Shown: positions 9,402 through 16,945 of the stretch, one piece after another
Layout: the number at the start of each line of letters is the position of its first letter
Position numbering within the stretch: position 1 is the stretch's first letter
NCBI GenBank assembly: GCA_937923405.1
Contig: CALDUY010000003.1
Span: 62,001 to 126,000 of the forward strand
Length of the DNA: 64,000 bases
Reading direction: 5' to 3'
Origin: an uncultured Gemmataceae bacterium
GTDB lineage: Bacteria > Planctomycetota > Planctomycetia > Gemmatales > Gemmataceae
The notes under the pieces: generated by a model
What the model was told of the DNA's origin: nothing
The model's input: only the letters and a program-made list of their open reading frames with translations
Databases searched by the model: none
Position numbers and translations under genes: made by a program

Positions 9402-10084
9402 ATCTGAATTCCACCATTCACCAGGAATCCGGGCTTCTTCAGCCACCAGGTACTCATGTCACACCAGGGGCAATAGCAAGCCGCCCACAGCCGGTTCGGA
9501 CATCCCTCCACCGGACAACCCAGCGCCTCCGCGGGCCGCAAGCGGATCGTGCCGCCACAACTGACACAGGTGATCGACTCGGGCAAATCGTGTTGACACG
9601 TCTCACTGTGGATCGGTTTCGTGGGGGGATGAATGGCCACCAGCACCCGCCCCACCACTTCGCCGAACCCCAAGGTCCAAAGATGCAGAAACAGTTCTCG
9701 CGGGAGTCGGTGTCCTGGTCCCTGTGCGGGATCGTGCAGGCGAATTTCGGTGTCGTCGAGCTCGACCAGGACGCTGTAATGCCCGCCGGGATGAGCGAGG
9801 GAGTGCCGATGGTGAAGCACTACTCGTACTCCGGCGTTGAAGCAGCGGAGCAGCGTCGACCAAGGGGAGGCCGCGCGAATGATCACTGCGTCCAACCCAC
9901 GAGACAGAGCATCACGGCACAATAAGTGAGTCTTGCCGCGCGGGACTCCGCGAACTGGGGCGGTGATCCGCGGCCACAGTTCGGTTTGCGAGCAGTCGAT
10001 GCCGAGGGAGCGATAGACCATCGCCAACGCCGCTGCCGCACAGCCGTCCGATCGCTCCTGAGCTTCGTAGGGAATGGTCAACAC
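9398..10084 (-). CDS. C39-like cysteine peptidase with C-terminal zinc ribbon
   Basis: A 228-residue protein. The N-terminal two thirds match the papain-like C39 peptidase pattern: Gln9 (oxyanion), Cys15 in DGCAAAALAMVY, His102 in GGHYSVLVEL and Asp118 in RLHDPAQG, with normal spacing. The C-terminus has CxxC pairs at Cys173/176 and Cys205/208 with additional Cys190/195, resembling a zinc ribbon. There is no ABC-transporter part, unlike bacteriocin exporters with C39 domains. It lies in the VgrG-PAAR operon and is coupled by ATGA to the next gene. The start is GTG 10084 (GAGAG upstream); TTG 10099 is possible. It could be a delivered effector or a processing protease. Confidence 0.65.
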   Translation of the reverse strand: MLTIPYEAQERSDGCAAAALAMVYRSLGIDCSQTELWPRITAPVRGVPRGKTHLLCRDALSRGLDAVIIRAASPWSTLLRCFNAGVRVVLHHRHSLAHPGGHYSVLVELDDTEIRLHDPAQGPGHRLPRELFLHLWTLGFGEVVGRVLVAIHPPTKPIHSETCQHDLPESITCVSCGGTIRLRPAEALGCPVEGCPNRLWAACYCPWCDMSTWWLKKPGFLVNGGIQI

Positions 10085-10092
10085 GGTTGCTC

Positions 10093-10398
10093 TCAACAAT
10101 TCAGACGGATGACAGCGGCGTTCATGTGGATGTCGCCCTCGGTTCTGACGCGCATCTCATCAGCGTGAACCTGAAACTGTTTACACCGGACATCTACGCT
10201 CTCTGTTGTATCCAATTCCAGCCGCGCAGCGCGAAGCCGGACGACCGGCCCGGCCTCGGTCAGCACAATGCGTACCTCAACTTCTCCTTCGGGAGAGCGA
10301 ATTTCCAGCTCTTCCACTTCCCCGACACGCAGTACGACCGATCGTCCTGAAGGCAGTAGTCGTTCCGAAGTCTCCTGAGGTGAGGTCATGGTGGTCAT
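10093..10398 (-). CDS. Short beta-helix protein of the VgrG island
   Basis: A 101-residue protein whose second half is a series of short alternating strands (VVRLRAARLELDT, VDVRCKQFQVHA, MRVRTEGDIHM) ending in NAAVIRLNC. This pattern resembles the triple beta-helix needle at the end of VgrG/gp5 proteins. I cannot assign a named family. ATG 10398 has AGGAGA 7 bases upstream. It lies between the PAAR gene and the peptidase gene, so it may cap or extend the spike. Confidence 0.6.
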   Translation of the reverse strand: MTTMTSPQETSERLLPSGRSVVLRVGEVEELEIRSPEGEVEVRIVLTEAGPVVRLRAARLELDTTESVDVRCKQFQVHADEMRVRTEGDIHMNAAVIRLNC

Positions 10399-10417
10399 CG
10401 CGAGATCTCCTGGCTAG

Positions 10418-10711
10418 TTATCCACCGATCAGCACCGAGGGGAAACAGGGCCCGGTGATGGTTCCGCCGTGTTCACATAGACTGCCCAAGAAGGCGGCTG
10501 GCAGACCGCCGATCAGCACGCTGGGGCAACCCACAGCGATCATGTCGGGCGGACCAACGCAAACCGCCAAGTCCGTTTCGCGTGCGGCGGGTAGTCCGCC
10601 GATCAGCACCGAAGGACAGCCGGGACCGCTGATCGGACCGCCAACGTGTGGCACCACTCCGGTCACCATCGGACACGCATGTAAATCTGTTAGTCGAGCA
10701 GCAGGAGGCAT
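10418..10711 (-). CDS. PAAR-domain spike tip protein
   Basis: A 97-residue protein opening with MPPAARLTDLHACP, the typical start of PAAR proteins, and built from three repeats ending in PSVLIGG (near residues 32-38, 62-68 and 91-97). PAAR proteins form the sharp, metal-bound tip that sits on a VgrG trimer in type VI and related contractile injection systems and often carries effectors. It starts 3 bases after the stop of the upstream gene. There is no C-terminal toxin extension. Confidence 0.85.
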   Translation of the reverse strand: MPPAARLTDLHACPMVTGVVPHVGGPISGPGCPSVLIGGLPAARETDLAVCVGPPDMIAVGCPSVLIGGLPAAFLGSLCEHGGTITGPCFPSVLIGG

Positions 10712-10714
10712 GGT

Positions 10715-11326
10715 TCATCTCCGGTTCGAGACAGTAGGAGGAGCGGTCCACAGATAATTGCCACGAGCGATGTGCATGCCCAAAGCGACAGCCTGCCGTA
10801 GCCGCTGCCCCAAGGTTTTGGGATCTCCTTGAAGAATGGCAGCGTTGATGGCGGCGTTGACCCCGCGCGGCGTCATCTCCGGAGACGGCGGTCGAACCGG
10901 AGCGGTGGGCGGCAGCATGCTCCCCCCGGTTCGCTTGACGGCCTGAGCCAGCCGTCCAGTCGGCGTCTCGGGATTCTCGAACTCCGCTGCCGCCTGTCGA
11001 TGCTCCTCGGTCGGTTCGACGACCCATCGCGTAATCGCTTGCAAGGCACGCGCATCTTCCGGCTTCAAGCGTCCTGCTCCGCTCCAAAGCAGGAACAACG
11101 CTCCCCACCAGACGGCTTCGCGGCGCGGCAAGCCAAACGCCAGAAAAGTCAACACTTCGGCATACATCTGCTGCTGCACCAGCGCGTCGACGAATTCGCG
11201 CGGGGTTTGCTCCGGACGAAGCAGACGTTGCACAGGTTGTCCCAGCCCGGCCTTGGCGACGACCTCAGCCGCGTTCGTCGCTGCAATGCGAGATAGAGCC
11301 AGGGGATCCTTCGGCTTACCACTCAT
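10715..11326 (-). CDS. Conserved protein between VgrG and PAAR genes
   Basis: A 203-residue soluble protein. The N-terminal half is helical with a hydrophobic, Trp-containing stretch (LTFLAFGLPRREAVWWGALF), then a Pro-rich hinge and a C-terminal helical segment. It resembles proteins I associate with type VI VgrG loci (possibly the family called DUF6931), but I am not certain. It sits 8 bases after vgrG and 3 bases before the PAAR gene, so a role as loading adaptor or chaperone for the spike is a reasonable guess. Confidence 0.65.
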   Translation of the reverse strand: MSGKPKDPLALSRIAATNAAEVVAKAGLGQPVQRLLRPEQTPREFVDALVQQQMYAEVLTFLAFGLPRREAVWWGALFLLWSGAGRLKPEDARALQAITRWVVEPTEEHRQAAAEFENPETPTGRLAQAVKRTGGSMLPPTAPVRPPSPEMTPRGVNAAINAAILQGDPKTLGQRLRQAVALGMHIARGNYLWTAPPTVSNRR

Positions 11327-11334
11327 GGTTCATC

Positions 11335-14300
11335 TCATTCGATCTGCATTATCGCCCTGCTGGTCAACTCGGTGACCCCAAGTACACAGGAATTAGCGAT
11401 CATGTTGAAGAAGTTGCCAGCGTCGATGGTACATCCCTGAGCCGAGGTGAGTGTGATGGTGCCATCCGCAAGCGTAATGCTCGCTGTTGGCGTAACCAGG
11501 CTGATCGTCCCCTGCATGGTCAGCACAATTTTGCACAGTCCCGCGGACAGCGTAATCCCTGCTTCGGTTAAGGATATCTGAGAACCTTCCTCGCCTTCTC
11601 CGATAGATATTGCCAACAGCGTAGGCGTCAGGGAGAACTGGGTGCCTACGGCCTCCGGCCCTACAGCACCAACAATTGTATTTTCTGTGGCATTCATGTA
11701 CCATCGAGGCCCTACCAGCGGCACACCAAGGTACAATCCAGTTTCAGTCGGATTGATGGTCAAGGCAGTTTGCTTCCCCTCCTCCGAGCCAGAATAGATC
11801 ATTACCCCATAATCGCCGCCGATCATCCGTACCGCGTCATTGTACTCGCAAGTGTTGCCTTTGATGAGCTTCGCCGAGTTCATCACCAGCGGTTCCATGC
11901 CGAACATCGACGTGATCGTGCTGGCGATGGCGGTAACGGTGTTCGCATCGGAGGAAAGAGCAGTGGCAGCAAGAGCGGCCTGTTCCGCTTTGGCGACCTG
12001 ATTGGAGATGGCACGATGCACTTCGATCATTTCCAACGCGCCTGTCAGGGCTGTTGATACGTCCAGAAATACCAACCATTCGGCCTGGGAAGTATCGTAT
12101 CCATTCACGGAGGCCTGGATGGTGCCGGCCGTCGCCAGACACGCGCTGAGAGCCATCAACGCCTCGGCGGCGATGGCCCAGGGAGCCTCACCGGGTTCCA
12201 GTTCTCCCTCGGTCGCGCGGCCTGTCTCAGCAATGGCGGCCTTGGCTCCGCGCATGACCGTCACGTTGGTGCCGTAGCTTAACTGCACTTGACTACCCAT
12301 AGTGATGTTGGTGAAACCCAGAAACGGAGAGGCGGTAGCTGCGGCAATTCCTCCCAGCACGGACGCCCCAGGAATGGCTAGCCCCAAGTCGGTCGCCATT
12401 CCTATCGGGTTGACCACAATATTCAAAAAATCTCCCACAGTTAAGGTAGAAAATACCCCCAGGATCACGGATTGACTAACGCCACAGGTGGACGTCAGGG
12501 CCACGCCAATATCCCCTCCTAGGGTGCCTTCGGTGATGATGTACGGTTGGTCGGGATTGCGTCCCTCGTCGCCGCCGGAACCACTTCCGCCCGGTAAGGA
12601 GCCAACGTGAACACTGTGGATGCCATTGACATTCAGGCGTTGCGGTCCGTTGATATTGTGCAACTCCGTCTGTTCGGCGAAGAAGCCAATGTGCCGTTCG
12701 CCGTGGATCTCAATGTGTTCCTGCCCCTGGGCATCGTTGATGAGCCAGCCGCTGTAGTTCCTCATCGGGTCGGATGGCGAACCGCCATCACTGGTGGTGT
12801 TGGATTTGATCCCCGCCAAGGCTTTGTTCGCCGGCAGTTCATAGGGGGGTTGCAGATTCTCGTTGTACACACTGCCGGTGATCAGCGGTCGATCCGGGTT
12901 GCCATCAATGAAGCTCACAATCACTTCGTGCCCGACGCGCGGCCAGAAGTGCGCGCCCCAACGGTTGCCGGCCCAGAGTTGCCCCACCCGCAGCCAGCAG
13001 GAGTTCATCGGCCCAGTGGCTTGGTTGCGATCCCAGTAAAACTTGACCTTCACCCGACCGTAGCGATCGACGAAAATGTCGCTCCCCAAGGGGCCGACTA
13101 CCTGAGCCGTCAGCGCCCCAGGAATGCGCGGTTTCGGCGTTTCCAGTGGGGGACGAAACGGCAGTCCTTTGGGGATCGCCTGGAACCGATTGGAGTACAG
13201 CAGTCCGGCCCGCTCTCGGTCGCCCAGGTAGGCCGCTTCCAGATCGGCCTGATGCTCGACTCGCGTCAGCAGATACCCGCCGTCGCCGTCGAAATGGCGT
13301 TGGAGCGTGAACTGACAGCCCGGCACCAAATGCCCGCACAGACTTTCGCCGTCGAGCGTCACCGCATTGGCCGCCAGCGCTTCCATCCGTAGGCTACTGA
13401 ACCGCTGACTCTCCTGGAACAACCCCTGCACCTTCTGCGGCTGATTGCTTCCCTCCGGATTGACGCCATCGAACCGCCAGGCATAGCCCCCCAGTGGATC
13501 GTAGTGTTCGAGCAGTTCGGAATTGTTCTTGGTCACGCCGTGTCGCAAGGTGTGCTGCTTCTGACCGACGGGGACCTGGTCCTGAATCGATGTGCTGTGT
13601 TCCAGTGAACTGTCGGGCAGTTGGAAACAGTGATCGCGCAGCGTCACCCGACAGGGACGCAACCGTTGCCGTTTCTTCCAACTGAAGATGCGTCCCTCTG
13701 GGCGACGTCCTCCCTGAGCAGCCTCGAACAGCAGGTTGCTCGCTTGGGGCAAGTCCGGATGGCCATCGAGATGATCGGTCAGTACCAGTTTGTGCGAGGT
13801 CTCCGTGTGCAAGAAGTAAAAGCAGATTCCTTCTTCTTCCATGAGCCGTCGAACAAAATTCAAATCCGTCTCTCGGTACTGCACGCAATAATCCCGTGGG
13901 GTATAGGTGCCGGTCAGCCGAGCCTCGTAGTCGATTCCCCATTCGTCGTGCAGCATGGTGCGTAGAATGTCGGGGACCGCGACCTCCTGAAACATCCGGC
14001 ACTGCTGACGCAGTCCGGCCAGCCACAGCCGCGGCGACAGTTCCAGGGTATAGCGATAAAATGAGCCTTCACCAGCAGGTCCCGGCAGCGAAGCTCCTTC
14101 TTCGAGACTGCTGACGATGCCATTGACATACCGCGTCGGACAGCCAGGGATACTGAGCCGAACCGTAACCTGCTGACCGAGCAAAGCATCGAACGCAATC
14201 GGTTCCTGAGACAGACAGTCGAGAGTAAATTCAAAGAGTTGAGAGATCGCTTCTACGCCATGAATTCGGCTAAGTAGTAACTTGTCCTTACCGAGAGGGG

Positions 14301-14343
14301 TGTCGATGGCCAACGGTTGATTAGCCTGCGTGTAACTCGGCAT
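11335..14343 (-). CDS. vgrG: Type VI-like VgrG/TssI spike protein with long C-terminal extension
   Basis: A 1002-residue spike protein. Residues 1 to about 560 are a standard VgrG core: the gp27-like part with SRIHGVEAISQLFEFTL and YRETDLNFVRRLMEEEG, then the gp5 OB-fold around residue 430 with DRYGRVKVKFYWDR and WPRVGHEVIVSF. A Gly/Ser-rich linker lies near residues 580-592. The following ~220 residues are rich in hydrophobic Ala/Gly/Val helices, and about residues 840-1002 return to short beta strands like a needle. ATG 14343 has AGGAGA 8 bases upstream. It is the first gene of a six-gene operon. The extension is unusual and could be an effector or cargo-holding insert. Confidence 0.88.
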   Translation of the reverse strand: MPSYTQANQPLAIDTPLGKDKLLLSRIHGVEAISQLFEFTLDCLSQEPIAFDALLGQQVTVRLSIPGCPTRYVNGIVSSLEEGASLPGPAGEGSFYRYTLELSPRLWLAGLRQQCRMFQEVAVPDILRTMLHDEWGIDYEARLTGTYTPRDYCVQYRETDLNFVRRLMEEEGICFYFLHTETSHKLVLTDHLDGHPDLPQASNLLFEAAQGGRRPEGRIFSWKKRQRLRPCRVTLRDHCFQLPDSSLEHSTSIQDQVPVGQKQHTLRHGVTKNNSELLEHYDPLGGYAWRFDGVNPEGSNQPQKVQGLFQESQRFSSLRMEALAANAVTLDGESLCGHLVPGCQFTLQRHFDGDGGYLLTRVEHQADLEAAYLGDRERAGLLYSNRFQAIPKGLPFRPPLETPKPRIPGALTAQVVGPLGSDIFVDRYGRVKVKFYWDRNQATGPMNSCWLRVGQLWAGNRWGAHFWPRVGHEVIVSFIDGNPDRPLITGSVYNENLQPPYELPANKALAGIKSNTTSDGGSPSDPMRNYSGWLINDAQGQEHIEIHGERHIGFFAEQTELHNINGPQRLNVNGIHSVHVGSLPGGSGSGGDEGRNPDQPYIITEGTLGGDIGVALTSTCGVSQSVILGVFSTLTVGDFLNIVVNPIGMATDLGLAIPGASVLGGIAAATASPFLGFTNITMGSQVQLSYGTNVTVMRGAKAAIAETGRATEGELEPGEAPWAIAAEALMALSACLATAGTIQASVNGYDTSQAEWLVFLDVSTALTGALEMIEVHRAISNQVAKAEQAALAATALSSDANTVTAIASTITSMFGMEPLVMNSAKLIKGNTCEYNDAVRMIGGDYGVMIYSGSEEGKQTALTINPTETGLYLGVPLVGPRWYMNATENTIVGAVGPEAVGTQFSLTPTLLAISIGEGEEGSQISLTEAGITLSAGLCKIVLTMQGTISLVTPTASITLADGTITLTSAQGCTIDAGNFFNMIANSCVLGVTELTSRAIMQIE

Positions 14344-14473
14344 CGCTAGGGTCTCCTGTCGGTTAGAGCAGGAATAGAAGCCGATCCGCAACGCGGACAG
14401 AGGAATCCACGACAAACCAAGCGAAATTCGGCCAGACCGAGAAAACCTCTTTCGACGGTAGCTTTGGGTGTGC

Positions 14474-14479
14474 TATCAT
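14474..14479 (+). promoter_or_regulatory. Possible -10 box in the divergent vgrG/paralogue region
   Basis: TATCAT lies 45 bases before the ATG at 14524, in the 180-base space between divergent genes. The -35 region (TTTCGAC about 17 bases upstream) is poor, so this is only a candidate. Confidence 0.25.
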
Positions 14480-14523
14480 CCACGAAGGCGCTACCTCATC
14501 CACAATCCCACCAAGACGCCATC

Positions 14524-14940
14524 ATGCCCGCAAGCAAAAAACTGACCGTCTACGTCGTTCAGAAGCTCAGCTGGGAATATGGTGATGACTTCTACTATCG
14601 CCGTCCTGATGAAGATGCGCCGATCCGGAGTTTTCTCAATCGCGACAAAGCAGAGGTATATCGTCGTCAATTAGAATGGCAGCATATCCAGCGCGAAAAC
14701 ATCAACCCGTTCGGCTACGTAGATCTGTCTCTGCAAGAGCGTAGCTCGCTGCCGCTGCCCGAATTTCTGCAACGCCTACGCGAAGCTGGCATCGACACCG
14801 AACAAGCGATTGAAAATCTCTACAGCTTCTGGAATCAATACGACAAACTGAGCGAGGACAATAAACGACGTGTCTGGTTAGCAACGGATCGCTTACGGTT
14901 CTTTGAACTGCTGGAGATGGAAGTCGAGCTAGAAGAGTGA
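14524..14940 (+). CDS. Hypothetical protein, paralogue 1 of a tandem pair
   Basis: A 138-residue acidic protein of unknown family. It begins with a beta segment LTVYVVQKLSWEYGDDFY, has APIRSFLNRDKAEVYRRQLE then NINPFGY, and ends with a helical acidic part containing LRFFELLEMEVE. These three blocks recur in the next gene, showing duplication within one family. ATG 14524 is chosen because the similarity starts a few residues after it. It is divergently transcribed from vgrG. Function unknown; a link to the spike island (e.g. immunity) is speculation. Confidence 0.7.
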   Translation: MPASKKLTVYVVQKLSWEYGDDFYYRRPDEDAPIRSFLNRDKAEVYRRQLEWQHIQRENINPFGYVDLSLQERSSLPLPEFLQRLREAGIDTEQAIENLYSFWNQYDKLSEDNKRRVWLATDRLRFFELLEMEVELEE

Positions 14941-14948
14941 GATCGCCC

Positions 14949-15731
14949 ATGACCACCAACGTGATCTATCTGGTTCAACGATTGTCTTGGCGGGTCGGGG
15001 AAGGATCCGGCGAGGAAGTGGAGGCCGACGACCCGCGGCTGGATGTGCGAGAAGATCCCAACGCTCCGGGACATTTCCAGATTGTCGTCTATCATCGCCA
15101 ACCGAATGAAGGCGGCTTGCCTGTTCGAGCCTTTCGCAACTATCTGTCTGCGGAACGCTTTCGTCGCGAATGCGAGCATCAGCAGCGCCGCCGAACCAAT
15201 CCCTTTCGCTACGGTGACAGGATGGAGCAGTGGAGCAGCCTGGACGAGGGCCGATTTCGCGATTGGCTACTCGACCTAGGGCTAACGCCCCCAGACCATG
15301 AGGGCGAGGAAAATCCTCAGGTCGTAACGCGCGCCTGGAACAATTGGTGGCTGAAGCATCGGGCCAAACTGACTTACGACATGCAGCTGAAATTCGCCAG
15401 CGCCCTTAACACCGGACTCGCTGGGCTGGGCTACGGTCAGCGCGCGGAGGGGGGACCGATCGATCTGCCCTGGTTGGACGCCGCCTACACCAACATGGGC
15501 AAGCTGACTGCCCATCAACGACAGTGTGTACGCACCGCTCTATACACTTGCGGAATCTGGGATCCGCCCCAGAATGCCGGCGAACGCGACTTCCACCGCG
15601 TCATCGAAAAGTGGCGCGACTGGTGGGATGAGGTAGTCGCCGACCTGTCGCCCAGCCAGTTTGAGGGCGTCTGGAATGCTCTCGACAAGATTCGGTTTTA
15701 CGAACTGATCGAGCTATCCGAGCTGGACTGA
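14949..15731 (+). CDS. Hypothetical protein, paralogue 2 of a tandem pair
   Basis: A 260-residue protein, starting 8 bases after paralogue 1. It shares VIYLVQRLSWRVG, LPVRAFRNYLSAERFRRECE, TNPFRYG and a terminal KIRFYELIELSELD with it, but carries extra helical Trp-rich segments (NNWWLKHRAKLTYDMQLKF, EKWRDWWDEVVADLSP). I do not recognise the family. ATG 14949 is preferred over the in-frame start 12 bases upstream, which would overlap the preceding stop. Confidence 0.7.
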   Translation: MTTNVIYLVQRLSWRVGEGSGEEVEADDPRLDVREDPNAPGHFQIVVYHRQPNEGGLPVRAFRNYLSAERFRRECEHQQRRRTNPFRYGDRMEQWSSLDEGRFRDWLLDLGLTPPDHEGEENPQVVTRAWNNWWLKHRAKLTYDMQLKFASALNTGLAGLGYGQRAEGGPIDLPWLDAAYTNMGKLTAHQRQCVRTALYTCGIWDPPQNAGERDFHRVIEKWRDWWDEVVADLSPSQFEGVWNALDKIRFYELIELSELD

Positions 15732-15868
15732 GGAAGGACTCTCCCTCGGTTGGAGCATCAATCTGCCAGTCGCTTCGTTGGCTTCGTCTGGCACTGTCGT
15801 TGACGATACGGTATAGCATAGTTTCCGTGAACCGCGGATCGTCGAGAACGGAACTGGGAGACAAGGTC

Positions 15869-16228
15869 ATGCACGAGACCAATCCATCCTGGCTGGACGT
15901 GTTGGCTTCCATCGAAGCCTCGCTGAAGCAATCGCTGGAACAGACACCCGAATACGTGGTTCCACCACAGACGACGCGACAGCGGAACATCCTGGATTGC
16001 CTGGACGAGAATTGGGCCTACTGGCGGAAGCATCTCGATCGGATTGAGGCCAAGGCGCTAGAGACTGAAGAACTGCTCAGCGCTGAGGCCGCTGCCTTGA
16101 CCGAGTGCAAGTCTAGCATGGAACGGATTCGCTCTGTCCTGGAGCGCTGGGCAACCCAAGCCTCTTTCTCATCCAAACAAGAACCGTTCGAGGACACGCT
16201 TCAGGCAAAAACCGGATCTAGCAGCTGA
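15869..16228 (+). CDS. Hypothetical coiled-coil protein
   Basis: A 119-residue soluble protein, mostly helical, with a likely coiled coil from about residue 50 (LDENWAYWRKHLDRIEAKAL onward through the Glu/Ala-rich stretch). No known domain recognised. ATG 15869 has a GGGAG/AAGG-type site upstream; a longer frame from 15800 lacks support. It follows the paralogue pair by 137 bases and may be transcribed with it. Confidence 0.6.
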   Translation: MHETNPSWLDVLASIEASLKQSLEQTPEYVVPPQTTRQRNILDCLDENWAYWRKHLDRIEAKALETEELLSAEAAALTECKSSMERIRSVLERWATQASFSSKQEPFEDTLQAKTGSSS

Positions 16229-16263
16229 TTCTTGCCTCTGAGAAAATTCTTGAAAAAAATTGC

Positions 16264-16291
16264 TTGACGTGGGAGCAACTCTGTCTACGGA
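16264..16291 (+). promoter_or_regulatory. Weak promoter candidate for the fasciclin gene
   Basis: TTGACG (16264-16269) is followed 16 bases later by TACGGA, and is preceded by an A/T-rich stretch that could act as an UP element. The -10 match is poor. Confidence 0.3.
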
Positions 16292-16355
16292 TCAAATGGC
16301 GTCGCGGAAGTTACCGCGACACAAATCTGTTTCCAACTCACAAGGGGTTGCTAGG

Positions 16356-16862
16356 ATGTTCAACATGATGAAGCGCGCTTGTGCGCTGGCGCTGACACTC
16401 TGTCTCGTGGTGGGGATGACGGTTCGAGCGGATGAGAAGACTCCGGCTACCATCGTAGACGCTGCCGTGGCTGGCAAGTTCACTAAGCTAGTCGCTGCTG
16501 TCAAGGCTGCTGATCTGGTCGACACCCTGAAGGGTGAAGGACCATTCACGGTCTTTGCTCCGACCGATGCCGCCTTCGAGGCTTTGGGTGAGGAAACGCT
16601 CAATGCCGTTCTCAAAGACAAGGAGAAACTGACCAAAATCTTGACCTACCATGTCATCAAGGGCAAGGTTCCGTCGACCGACGCACTAGATCTGGCCAAG
16701 GGCAACAAGTCGGCCAAGACGGTGGAAGGCAGTGAGATCAAGTTCACTCTGGAAGACGGCAAGATCAAGCTGAACGGCAAGGCGACCGTGACCAAGGCGG
16801 ACATCATGGTGGGCAACGGCGTCATTCACGTCATCGACGCAGTGATTTTGCCCAGCAAGTAA
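16356..16862 (+). CDS. Secreted fasciclin (FAS1) domain protein
   Basis: A 168-residue protein with a signal peptide (KRACALALTLCLVVGMTVRA) followed by one complete FAS1 domain. The family blocks FTVFAPTDAAFEAL, LTYHVIKGKV and the terminal NGVIHVIDAVILP are all present. FAS1 domains mediate cell-surface adhesion; single-domain secreted versions are common in planctomycetes and many other bacteria, with no fixed role. ATG 16356 has AAGGGG upstream and starts directly at the signal peptide. The gene ends in a strong terminator. Confidence 0.9.
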   Translation: MFNMMKRACALALTLCLVVGMTVRADEKTPATIVDAAVAGKFTKLVAAVKAADLVDTLKGEGPFTVFAPTDAAFEALGEETLNAVLKDKEKLTKILTYHVIKGKVPSTDALDLAKGNKSAKTVEGSEIKFTLEDGKIKLNGKATVTKADIMVGNGVIHVIDAVILPSK

Positions 16863-16887
16863 TCACTGGAGTCAAGGGGGGGCACTC

Positions 16888-16924
16888 CAACGGAGTGAGC
16901 GGCTAAGAACCGCTCACTCCGTTG
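16888..16924. terminator. Strong bidirectional terminator hairpin
   Basis: A perfect 15-base inverted repeat, CAACGGAGTGAGCGG / CCGCTCACTCCGTTG, with a 7-base loop. It lies between the convergent fasciclin gene (ending 16862) and the gene ending at 16946, so it can serve both strands. Confidence 0.8.
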
Positions 16925-16945
16925 CTCTTTGCAAGAAGGCCCAAC

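Noticed and set aside
12607-13392. 261-codon plus-strand open frame inside vgrG
   Set aside because: Antisense to the conserved VgrG core; no ribosome site or domain.
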